A model generated the notes under the pieces. That model did no database searches. It was not told the origin of the DNA and saw only the letters and a list, made by a program, of their open reading frames with translations. A stretch of 64,000 bases of DNA from Sphaerochaetaceae bacterium (GTDB lineage Bacteria; Spirochaetota; Spirochaetia; Sphaerochaetales; Sphaerochaetaceae). Each line of letters begins with the position of its first letter. Position 1 is the stretch's first letter. The stretch covers positions 1-64,000 of the forward strand of contig JAQQAR010000080.1 of assembly GCA_028532765.1 (NCBI GenBank), read 5' to 3'. This document shows, one piece after another, positions 34,137-42,074 of this stretch. Both the position numbers and the translations under genes were made by a program.

Positions 34137-35081
34137 CTACAAAAACGCCTTTTCCTTGAGATAGTTCTCAGCGACCATCCTGGCTGGTTGTCCCTCAACA
34201 GCAATCCTGCTGTTAAGCAACTGCAGTGTTTCAAGGTCAAGACTTTGGAAAACAGGTTCTAGAATAGTCGCAATTTCAGGATTTTGCTCAAGCACTTCAG
34301 AGCGGATGATCGGGGAGGGAGCATAGACCGGTTGGATGTTCTTCGTATCGGTGAGGACCTTCAAGCCAAGTGCAGCAAGCTGTCCATCGGTTCCGTATGC
34401 CATAGCAGCATTGACCCCTTCCTGACCAGAAGCTGCAGCCTGCTCGGTGAGGGTTGTGTTCCCACCTGCAAATACCAAGAGCTGGCTTTCATCAAGAGAA
34501 AATCCGTATCCCTTCTCAAAACTGGGGAGTGCTGCCTCACTGGATACAAACTCTTCACTTGCGGCAAGCTTGAAATGACCTCCATTATTTACATAGACGG
34601 CAAGATCATCCAAGGTTTTTAGGGATTCCTTTTCAGCGAGATCCCCACGAACTGAGATTGCCCATGTGTTGTTGGCAGGGGCAGGAGTGAGCCAGACTAT
34701 GTTGTTGGCTTTTAGGTCGAGCTCAGCAGCCTTTTTATAGCCAGCTTGGAAATCCTTCCAGAGCTCTGCTTCGCTCTCTCCAGAGAAGAAGTAGTAGGCA
34801 TTGCCAGTATACTCTGGGTAGATATCGATTTCACCAGCGATGATGGCAGAGCGGACAATGGGTGTGGACCCAGTTTGCGTCTTGTCGATAACACGAAACC
34901 CATCGTTCTCCAGCATAAGTACAATCATGTTTCCCAGCAAGGCGCCTTCTGTATCTATCTTGGAACCCACAGTTATCTCTGGCTTATCCCCACGCTCCGT
35001 TGTACCTGCAGCAAAAATAGGTATGGACAACAGTAAAAGTGCCAATGAGAGAAAGAGTACATTCTTTGCAAATAGTTTCAT
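34137..35081 (-). CDS. OsmF/YehZ-type quaternary-amine ABC binding protein
   Basis: This 314-residue secreted protein is of the OpuAC/ProX-like type II binding family for glycine betaine, choline and related compounds. Signal peptide (FLSLALLLLSIPIFAAG), then EITVGSKIDTEGALLGNMIVLMLENDGFRV, the conserved TGSTPIVRSAIIAGEIDIYPEYTGN and the C-terminal half with AAMAYGTDGQLAALGLKVLTD. It should deliver substrate to the permease-ATPase genes of the divergent operon at 36638-39697. It starts 2 bp after the flavoprotein stop with a GGAGG site. The exact ligand is not known. Confidence 0.9.
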   Translation of the reverse strand: MKLFAKNVLFLSLALLLLSIPIFAAGTTERGDKPEITVGSKIDTEGALLGNMIVLMLENDGFRVIDKTQTGSTPIVRSAIIAGEIDIYPEYTGNAYYFFSGESEAELWKDFQAGYKKAAELDLKANNIVWLTPAPANNTWAISVRGDLAEKESLKTLDDLAVYVNNGGHFKLAASEEFVSSEAALPSFEKGYGFSLDESQLLVFAGGNTTLTEQAAASGQEGVNAAMAYGTDGQLAALGLKVLTDTKNIQPVYAPSPIIRSEVLEQNPEIATILEPVFQSLDLETLQLLNSRIAVEGQPARMVAENYLKEKAFL

Positions 35082-35083
35082 GA

Positions 35084-36439
35084 TTACGCCTCCGATTGAA
35101 ATGAAGAGAATACCCAGGGAATCAATTCCGCCACAGTAGGGTGAGGAATGACGGTATCCTGGATTGTCTGATAGCGAAGACCTGCTTGCATGGCGAGAGC
35201 GATCATACTGATCACTTCATCTCCACCCACACCAAATACAGCAGCCCCAATAATGGTATCGTTCCTCTTGTGTACCAAAATCTTGATACGTCCTTTCGTC
35301 TCATTCTTCTCCTTCGCTCTACTGATCGTTTTCATCTCCTTGGTTGCCACCAAATATGGAATATTTTTATCCTTTGCTTCTTTCTCACTCAAACCTACTC
35401 TTGCAAGTGGTGGATCGATGAATAGTGAGTAGGTGGGAATACGGTCAGTTATTTTTTTCGAACCTCCAGAAAGCACCGAGAGGAAAACCTGGCCGTCATG
35501 GACGGATGTGTGGGTAAAGGCACCTCGTCCGTTTACGTCCCCGAGTGCAAAGATATGAGGGACGGATGTTCTACACTCATCGTCAACCGTGATGAATCCT
35601 CTTTCATCCATCACGATGCCAGCACTGCCCAGGTTGAGTGCGTCACTGTTTGGAACTCTACCAATACCAACCAAAAGGTGGGACCCTGTTATGGTTCCTC
35701 CCTGGTAGTGTACTGAGATTGACTTGTCAGCTTCTTTTGAGACAGAGCTGATGGCGGCGGAGGTAACGATTTCAATTCCCTCATCTTCCAAGATCGAACG
35801 GGCAATCTCACTGATCTCTTCATCCTCCCTGGAAATGATATGTGGAGATGACTCAAATATCGTTACCTTGGAGCCGAGTCTCCTGAAGGCCTGGGCGAAT
35901 TCCAGCCCGATATACGACCCTCCTATGATCAGGAGATGGGAAGGGAGCTCCCCTAGAGCCAAGATTCCCTTGTTGTCCAACCAAGGAACGTCATCGATAC
36001 CAGGGATATCAGGAACCCTTGCCCTGGTGCCCGTATGAATGACGATTTTCTCTCCATTGATACGTGTTCCCTCAATCTCGACGGTATGTGAATCGATGAA
36101 TGACCCTAAACCAGCATAGAAGTCAACTGTTTGTTCTAGCCATTCCGTAAACCCTTTGTTTGCTTCATCACGGATGGCATTGACACGTTTCATGACCTTG
36201 GAAAAATTGGTCTGGTAGGATGCTACTTCGATGCCAAACTCACTTCCTCTGTGAATCATGTGAGCGGTGCGGGCGCTTGCGATAAGGGTCTTGGTTGGGG
36301 TACACCCCCAGTTTACGCAACTTCCTTCAACACGATCTGACTCAACCACAGCAACAGATTGGTTTTGCTTCAGAAGTTCTCCAAGTCTGGTCCCCGTTGC
36401 TTGCCCTGTTCCAATGATAATCACATCATACTGTTTCAT
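35084..36439 (-). CDS. FAD-dependent disulfide oxidoreductase (dihydrolipoamide-dehydrogenase-like)
   Basis: This 451-residue class I flavoprotein has FAD and NAD(P) Rossmann folds (VIIIGTGQATGTRLGELL and LLIIGGSYIGLEFAQAFRRLGSKVTIFE), the redox pair in GSCVNWGCTPTKT and a C-terminal dimerisation domain with HPTVAE. It is closer to the mercuric-reductase-like group than to housekeeping dihydrolipoamide dehydrogenase, since it has no neighbouring lipoyl-enzyme genes. The ATG at 36439 follows AGGAGG. It shares an operon with the quaternary-amine binding protein, which is an odd pairing. Confidence 0.88.
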   Translation of the reverse strand: MKQYDVIIIGTGQATGTRLGELLKQNQSVAVVESDRVEGSCVNWGCTPTKTLIASARTAHMIHRGSEFGIEVASYQTNFSKVMKRVNAIRDEANKGFTEWLEQTVDFYAGLGSFIDSHTVEIEGTRINGEKIVIHTGTRARVPDIPGIDDVPWLDNKGILALGELPSHLLIIGGSYIGLEFAQAFRRLGSKVTIFESSPHIISREDEEISEIARSILEDEGIEIVTSAAISSVSKEADKSISVHYQGGTITGSHLLVGIGRVPNSDALNLGSAGIVMDERGFITVDDECRTSVPHIFALGDVNGRGAFTHTSVHDGQVFLSVLSGGSKKITDRIPTYSLFIDPPLARVGLSEKEAKDKNIPYLVATKEMKTISRAKEKNETKGRIKILVHKRNDTIIGAAVFGVGGDEVISMIALAMQAGLRYQTIQDTVIPHPTVAELIPWVFSSFQSEA

Positions 36440-36637
36440 CGGGATTACCTCCTGATAGAGCTTCAGTATACCTAGCACTATAAAGGTGATTGCTCACCCA
36501 CACAAGAAAATAGACCCCGTGAAAACTTGATTCCCTCCCTTTCTCCTGTTATTCTCAAATCAACCAGGGACGAGCGGCCCTTTCATGCGAGGGATAGATT
36601 GTGATTACTAGGCGGTTAGCCACAGAGGGGAGAGTCA

Positions 36638-37813
36638 TTGAATCGGAACGTACTCCAGTGGAGATCCCTCGATAAACAGGTGATATTAACGCTGTTCCTT
36701 TTTTTTGTGAGCTTAACCCTGCCATTTATTCAATCACGGGAAAACAGGATATCTGAAGAGTTTACAGTATATGTGCTTTCACTTGGGTTTATTTCCATAC
36801 TTCTCTTGCTTACGCCCCCACTCATTCTCTTGGTAAGTGTAATCATTCCAGAGAAAAACCATGCTCGGCACCTTGCATCTATTTCCATGGCGTTTGGGGT
36901 GTTGTTTCCCATTTTGGTTCTGGGGATTGCTGGAAATACTTTGGTTGAAGATCTGGGGGCTTTTGCCCGCTATAGTCCAGCATCAGGGATGTATGTGTAT
37001 CTTGCCTCTGTCTCCATTCTTTACTTCATGCAAAAAACCTTGCATAGACGTGATAAGATTGCCCTCTTCCTGGTATTGACCATGATAGTAGGCATGGGCT
37101 TTCTTGGCATGTTCGATCGCCTGGGAATTCTCCTGGAAGCAAGGAACCTGGGCACACGCTTGGCCCGTGAGATTCTATCTCATATCAGGATTACCGGTAT
37201 AAGCCTGCTTATCAGTATGCTTATAGGAATTCCAATTGCATTTCTCGCCTTTATGAACAAAGCTGTCAGACGTGTGGTATTCCCCATCCTCAATGTATTG
37301 CAGACCATTCCAGGAATTGCTCTTTTTGGTCTATTGATTGCTCCACTTGCCGCTCTCTCCCAGGCTTTTCCGGTTCTTCGACAGTGGGGAATCCAGGGAA
37401 TAGGTAATGCACCAGCAATCATTGCGCTCAGTATGTATGCACTCTATCCGATTATCCGCTATACCTACACATCTCTTACTGGAATTGATGAGCAAGTGGT
37501 CCTTGCCGCGAAGGGGATGGGTATGAACTCAACACAATTATGGAAGATCGTCCGCCTTCCCCTGGCAACGGTTGGGATCCTCCATGGTATTCGGGTAGCA
37601 TTGGTACAAACAATAGGGAATGCCACACTGGCAAAGTTGATCGGAGGGGATGGACTTGGGGTCTTGGTGTTTGAGGGACTCGGCCAAGCTTCAGTCGATA
37701 TGGTCTTGCTAGGTATGTTGCTTATCATTGCCCTGACCGTAATCTCTGACCGGCTATTCCAGCTCCTGATTATTTTCTTCACTCCTACATTCTTGGCAAG
37801 GGAGGAACGCTGA
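36638..37813 (+). CDS. quaternary-amine ABC permease (YehY-type, long)
   Basis: This 391-residue permease has four or five extra N-terminal helices before a classic ABC permease domain (LISMLIGIPIAFLAFMN, GMGMNSTQLWKIVRLPLATVGI as the EAA-like coupling loop). The length and extension match the YehY type of the YehZYXW osmolyte importer. A TTG at 36638 with GGGGAG upstream is the start. The ATPase gene overlaps its stop (TGATG). It is divergent from the flavoprotein-binding protein operon. Confidence 0.88.
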   Translation: MNRNVLQWRSLDKQVILTLFLFFVSLTLPFIQSRENRISEEFTVYVLSLGFISILLLLTPPLILLVSVIIPEKNHARHLASISMAFGVLFPILVLGIAGNTLVEDLGAFARYSPASGMYVYLASVSILYFMQKTLHRRDKIALFLVLTMIVGMGFLGMFDRLGILLEARNLGTRLAREILSHIRITGISLLISMLIGIPIAFLAFMNKAVRRVVFPILNVLQTIPGIALFGLLIAPLAALSQAFPVLRQWGIQGIGNAPAIIALSMYALYPIIRYTYTSLTGIDEQVVLAAKGMGMNSTQLWKIVRLPLATVGILHGIRVALVQTIGNATLAKLIGGDGLGVLVFEGLGQASVDMVLLGMLLIIALTVISDRLFQLLIIFFTPTFLAREER

Positions 37814-38922
37814 TGCAATCGCCTGCCCATCCTATCCTTTCTGATACTTCCATTTTCCTACAAGCAGACCGTATTTCTGTGCGATATGGAGAGACAGAGG
37901 CCCTCAAGGAAGTCTCCTTACAGATTCCCACTAATCGGGTAACCGTGTTGATCGGCCCAAGTGGGTGTGGGAAATCAACTACGCTCAGGTGTATCAATGC
38001 ACTGGAGAAACTCTCCTCTGGAGTCATAACCTATGGTGATGAGTCTATACAGAACATGAATGAGACTGAGCTCAGGAGATCCATGGGGTATGCCATACAA
38101 TCTGTTGGTTTGATGCCTCACCTGAGTGTAGAAGAGAATGTTGACCTGGTTCCACGATTGCTTGGACAGGAACGGTCAGGAAGAGGGGAGCGGGTAGAGC
38201 GATTGCTCACTCTGGTGCGGCTGGACCCCAAGATCTACCGGAACAAATATCCCCATGAACTCTCCGGTGGGGAAGCCCAGCGTGTAGGGGTTGCCCGTGC
38301 CCTTGGAGCAGACCCTCCTGTACTGCTGATGGATGAACCCTTTGGGGCTGTGGATCCTCTTACCCGTGAACAGCTCCAGGATGAGTTTATCCGTATCCAA
38401 AGGCAATTGAAGAAGACCGTTATTTTTGTCACCCATGATATTGATGAGGCTATCCGTCTTGCTGACTATCTGGTGATCATGAAGGATGGGGAAGTGGTAC
38501 AAGCTGATACCCCGGAGCAGATTCTTGCCGCTCCACAGGATGACTTCGTGGAGCGATTTCTCGGCCCCGATCGGTCACTCAAACGCCTATCCCTCTTTAC
38601 TGCCGACCATTGTTGCATACAAGAAGTACTCTCTGGGATGGAAGAGGCGAGCACATCAGTATTACCTGAGGATTCACACAGGTGTTATTGGCAAGTTGAT
38701 GAAAAAGGGCGACCTATCAAAGGGTTTGTGTGGGTGAAGGGCCGTCTCGTATCGCGTGCGGTACACAGCGCAAACCATACAGTACAGACGTATTCATCAA
38801 TGAGAGAGTGTATGGCTGCCATCCTGAGTTTGGGGTTGCCTGCAGCTGCCGTGGTGGATGAGGAAGGACTGTTATTCGGGGAGGTTCGATTTGAGACAAT
38901 CCAAACAATCAGCATCTCCTAG
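37813..38922 (+). CDS. quaternary-amine ABC ATPase (OpuCA/YehX-type)
   Basis: This 369-residue ATP-binding protein has Walker A IGPSGCGKST, Q-loop YAIQSVG, signature LSGGEAQRVGVARAL, Walker B VLLMDEPFGAVDP and the switch histidine in VTHDIDEAI. The C-terminal 130 residues after DFVERFLGPDRS form a regulatory extension reminiscent of one CBS pair, used in related importers to sense ionic strength. It overlaps the stop of the upstream permease (ATGA type). The third subunit gene begins inside its 3' end. Confidence 0.92.
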   Translation: MQSPAHPILSDTSIFLQADRISVRYGETEALKEVSLQIPTNRVTVLIGPSGCGKSTTLRCINALEKLSSGVITYGDESIQNMNETELRRSMGYAIQSVGLMPHLSVEENVDLVPRLLGQERSGRGERVERLLTLVRLDPKIYRNKYPHELSGGEAQRVGVARALGADPPVLLMDEPFGAVDPLTREQLQDEFIRIQRQLKKTVIFVTHDIDEAIRLADYLVIMKDGEVVQADTPEQILAAPQDDFVERFLGPDRSLKRLSLFTADHCCIQEVLSGMEEASTSVLPEDSHRCYWQVDEKGRPIKGFVWVKGRLVSRAVHSANHTVQTYSSMRECMAAILSLGLPAAAVVDEEGLLFGEVRFETIQTISIS

Positions 38923-39697
38923 AGAAATGATCAAGCGATGGGTACCTCTTCTCCTGATCTCTGTTGGGTTGGCCCTCTATATTTCCTCTGATGCATTGCA
39001 AACAACGATTCTCTCGTTCTTGTTTCCTTCAGAGACACAGTTCACCCATTCAAGGAAGAACATTCTGCAAATGACCGGTGCCCACATTACCCTAACGATT
39101 GCAGCAACGCTGCTTGCCAGTGTGTTTGGCATATTCATTGGCATCCTGGTTACAAGAAGGGCAGGAAGAGAGTTCCAACACCTGGTACTTAAGCTGAATG
39201 CTTTTATCCAGACCTTTCCTCCATCAGCGGTAATAATACTTGCATTTCCCGTGTTGGGTTTTGGTTGGCAACCAGCCTTGTTGGCGCTGTTTCTCTACTC
39301 TCTCTTTCCTGTCCTGGGAAACACAATAGTAGGGTTCAATGCAGTAAACCCAGCTGTAATCGATGCTGCAAAGGGAATGGGAATGACTTGGTTCCAGCAA
39401 CTTCATATTGCTGAGCTCCCACAAGCGTTGCCCATGATAATCACCGGTATACGACACAGTTATATCCTCAATCTTGGGACTGCCGCCATCGCAGCAGTAA
39501 TTGGTGGGGAAGGACTCGGGACTATCATCATTAGTGGACTTACCCTGCGTAACTCTGCCTTGGTACTCTCCGGCACCATCGTAATCAGCATGCTCGCTTT
39601 CATAGGGGAACAGGTATTTGGTCTGCTCTCCTGGAATCAGACAAGTCATGCAGGGAGAACAGAGCAACAAGCCACTATGTCAAAAAAAGAGAAGTAG
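38891..39697 (+). CDS. quaternary-amine ABC permease (YehW-type)
   Basis: This 268-residue permease has five or six helices and the EAA-like loop (GMGMTWFQQLHIAELPQALPMIITGIRHS). It completes the importer with the genes at 36638 and 37813. The start is probably the TTG at 38891, six bases after GGGGAGG, overlapping the ATPase by 32 bp; the ATG at 38927 has only a weak site. The 3' end overlaps by 18 bp with the convergent DUF3307 gene. Confidence 0.85.
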   Translation: MRQSKQSASPREMIKRWVPLLLISVGLALYISSDALQTTILSFLFPSETQFTHSRKNILQMTGAHITLTIAATLLASVFGIFIGILVTRRAGREFQHLVLKLNAFIQTFPPSAVIILAFPVLGFGWQPALLALFLYSLFPVLGNTIVGFNAVNPAVIDAAKGMGMTWFQQLHIAELPQALPMIITGIRHSYILNLGTAAIAAVIGGEGLGTIIISGLTLRNSALVLSGTIVISMLAFIGEQVFGLLSWNQTSHAGRTEQQATMSKKEK

Positions 39698-40402
39698 CCA
39701 TACTACAAGTACAATGAGAATACTCAAGAGAGTGCCCAGAAGATAATACTCTGCAAAATCCTTATCCTTGAGCATCTCATAGCGAGAAATTGACTTTGCC
39801 GCCATCACCAAAGCCAGTGCACCAAACTGCCCAAGACTGAGCAGTATTATCATGATATAGCGCTCAAGGGTACCGATCATGGCCCCGGCATTATTTCGGG
39901 GTGTCTCTTCTTTCTTTCCTAAACGTGAAATAATGTGTTTGATGGTAATATTGGAAGGTTTAGCAAGTATCAAGATACTGACAGCCCAGGTAAGGATGGT
40001 ATCAGGGCAAAAGTTACTGGAATTTAGCAGACCGGTAAGCCATGAAGCTGGAGCTAATGGTGCTGGAATGAGTAGTGTTGCCACTCCTGCTAGTGAGATG
40101 AGATGGACTGTTTGATCGGCCAGATATAGTGTGGATTCCTTGCACTTTCCAAGTCTGTGAAACAAGAACTTTGCCGTGTCTATACAAACGTGAAGAATGA
40201 TGAGAAATACAAGTGAATTGACCAACGACGGGGAAGGGTGCATAAATGCTAGTGAGGTAAAAAATGGGAGTGCATATATAAGACTATGGAGCAGTACCGC
40301 TGGATATTTGTTTCTCTTTGACGCTGCCAGTCTTTCACTCTGGAGGTAGTAGTCACCCAATATATGTAACAGGAGATAGAACAGGAAAATATCAGTATTC
40401 AT
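39680..40402 (-). CDS. DUF3307 membrane protein
   Basis: This 240-residue protein has about six to seven helices. The diagnostic DUF3307 start (LLLHILGDYYLQSERLAASKRNKYPAVLLHSLIYALPFF) is followed by HVCIDTAKF, which fits the family's conserved HxxxD region. Function unknown. It starts at the ATG at 40402 (TAATG overlap with the SatD stop), six bases after GTGAGG, so it is translationally coupled to SatD, its common partner in other bacteria. Confidence 0.85.
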   Translation of the reverse strand: MNTDIFLFYLLLHILGDYYLQSERLAASKRNKYPAVLLHSLIYALPFFTSLAFMHPSPSLVNSLVFLIILHVCIDTAKFLFHRLGKCKESTLYLADQTVHLISLAGVATLLIPAPLAPASWLTGLLNSSNFCPDTILTWAVSILILAKPSNITIKHIISRLGKKEETPRNNAGAMIGTLERYIMIILLSLGQFGALALVMAAKSISRYEMLKDKDFAEYYLLGTLLSILIVLVVWLLLFF

Positions 40403-41148
40403 TAACATGCCTCACTTAGTCTGCTCGTTATTCCAGCTAACGTATGCAAGTAGGTATAAAAATGAGCCGAAGATAATGCGCTATTCACCGTTGGTTGTGT
40501 GATACCGAGCAAATCAGCTGTTTTCTGTTGGTTATATTGTCCTCCTTCCATGAACGTGTGCAATGTTTTCTGCTGTTTTTCTGTCCAGCCTTCTTTCAAG
40601 GTTGAAAGGAGGGAAAAAGCCATGTTGAGCATAAGAGAAAGATTCTCATCATTAATAATTCCGATTCGAGTGGTAGTATATGGTTCCTTATGTTTTTTTT
40701 CGCTTTGCTTCAGGTGAGTTAGCATATCACGTGCAATATGATATGCAGGACCGTCCATTCCAAACGGTGAATCCTTGATGATTTCAGTATGGATTTCTCC
40801 GATACCGATACCAAATCGGATACGTACCGGCCACATATGACGTTCAATATAATCAACAATGGAAACTACATGAGAACAATCACTTAGTAATCCCTGAAAC
40901 TCATCTCCTAGGGTAATGGTGAAGGAGGAAGTAATCGAATTCTTCTCATTTGTGAGCTGAACTTGTTTTTTAGTAGAGTATGAAAAGGGTGAGATATCTA
41001 GGATTTGTTTGTAGGTATCCAAAAAAGCAAAACTGTTTACTCTCTGCAAGACCTGCTGCAGTTGTATCTGGACCTGTTTTCGGTTTGTAAGAGTCCGAGA
41101 GTCAATAATGTCACCAATAATAGCGACGTAGTGTTGTGTGTTGTCCAT
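40402..41148 (-). CDS. SatD-family protein
   Basis: This 248-residue protein is of the SatD family. The N-terminus has AIIGDIIDSR and a cyclase-like FTITLGDEFQGLL region, followed by RIRFGIGIGEI. The C-terminus has a helix-turn-helix segment (NQQKTADLLGITQPTVNSALSSA). SatD was named from an acid-tolerance locus in streptococci, but its biochemistry is unknown. It is the first gene of a two-gene unit with DUF3307. Confidence 0.82.
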   Translation of the reverse strand: MDNTQHYVAIIGDIIDSRTLTNRKQVQIQLQQVLQRVNSFAFLDTYKQILDISPFSYSTKKQVQLTNEKNSITSSFTITLGDEFQGLLSDCSHVVSIVDYIERHMWPVRIRFGIGIGEIHTEIIKDSPFGMDGPAYHIARDMLTHLKQSEKKHKEPYTTTRIGIINDENLSLMLNMAFSLLSTLKEGWTEKQQKTLHTFMEGGQYNQQKTADLLGITQPTVNSALSSAHFYTYLHTLAGITSRLSEAC

Positions 41149-41297
41149 GAGAGTAGATTACATCTGATCGATTTCTCTGTCAATATAGATATAAAATACT
41201 ATAAATAATAAATATAATAATTAGAATCTATAAATAGGATATAAAGCATCAATAAACTATATAGTTTGTGAATCTTTTATACTTACAAACCGCTTAC

Positions 41298-41870
41298 CTA
41301 GTTGCAGTTAACCGGTTCTGGTGTTACCACAAGCAATGTTTCCAAGGATTGGAAAAACAATTCCCTCCATGCAAAGTCACCAGAAAGAGTGCACCACATA
41401 TACTCATAACCAGTAAACATATAAGCCGCCGCTTCATAGAGTACCTTTGGTTCATTGCTGTTGAGAAACTGTCCTTTTTCTTGGCCTAAGGAGATGATAT
41501 CTATTGCAATCTCCTCTAAGTGTTTCCTTAGGTGTAGAGCACGGTCTTTCCTCTGAAGATTCACGATCAACAGTTGAGTGTTCAACTCAGGTCCCAATGC
41601 TATGAACTGAGTGATGAGATAATCAAAGAGGTGTTTTATTTGCTCCCAACAGGAAGGTAAGTGCAGCATCTGTCTTAGCATTGGGGTCAGATTGTCAACG
41701 ATAATATCATAGCTTTGCAACAGAATTTCCTGTTTTGACTTCAGATGATAATAGAACGTGGTCTTCGTAATGCCACAGGCTTCACAGATATCATTCACGG
41801 TAACTTTCTCATACCCCTTATCTTTGAAAAGCTCATTCCCCTTGGCAATAATCTGTGCCTTCATGTCCAT
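41298..41870 (-). CDS. TetR/AcrR-family regulator next to the OYE-type gene
   Basis: This 190-residue regulator has the TetR helix-turn-helix (QIIAKGNELFKDKGYEKVTVNDICEACGITKTTFYYHLKSKQEIL) followed by a helical C-terminal ligand domain. I chose the ATG at 41870, which has GGGAG eight bases upstream, over earlier ATGs. It is divergent from the flavoprotein gene at 42075, with two repeats, TACCC(A/G)AGTA, in between. It therefore probably represses that gene in response to its substrate. Confidence 0.85.
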   Translation of the reverse strand: MDMKAQIIAKGNELFKDKGYEKVTVNDICEACGITKTTFYYHLKSKQEILLQSYDIIVDNLTPMLRQMLHLPSCWEQIKHLFDYLITQFIALGPELNTQLLIVNLQRKDRALHLRKHLEEIAIDIISLGQEKGQFLNSNEPKVLYEAAAYMFTGYEYMWCTLSGDFAWRELFFQSLETLLVVTPEPVNCN

Positions 41871-41960
41871 ACCACGATCTCCCTTCGCTCCAAACTCTAC
41901 CAGAAGCATCCTCATTCAACAAGTGTGCATGATGGATAGCCATATATCGATAAAATAGTA

Positions 41961-41989
41961 TTGACAACACATGATTGGTTTGCTAAGGT
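41961..41989 (+). promoter_or_regulatory. promoter of the OYE-type gene
   Basis: A consensus TTGACA at 41961-41966 and TAAGGT at 41984-41989 are 17 bp apart, just upstream of the paired operator sites. Confidence 0.65.
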
Positions 41990-41990
41990 G

Positions 41991-42021
41991 TACCCAAGTA
42001 CAATAAAGAATTACCCGAGTA
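41991..42021. promoter_or_regulatory. paired operator sites TACCC(A/G)AGTA
   Basis: TACCCAAGTA at 41991-42000 and TACCCGAGTA at 42012-42021 are 21 bp apart (two helical turns). Each sits in a near-palindrome (GTAC-N4-GTAC; ATTAC-N4-GTAAT). They lie at the probable transcription start of the gene at 42075, so the divergent TetR protein is the likely ligand. Confidence 0.75.
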
Positions 42022-42074
42022 ATATAACCACCAAGTACGTAATCAGAAAACTCAATACAGGAGAGGAACGAAAG

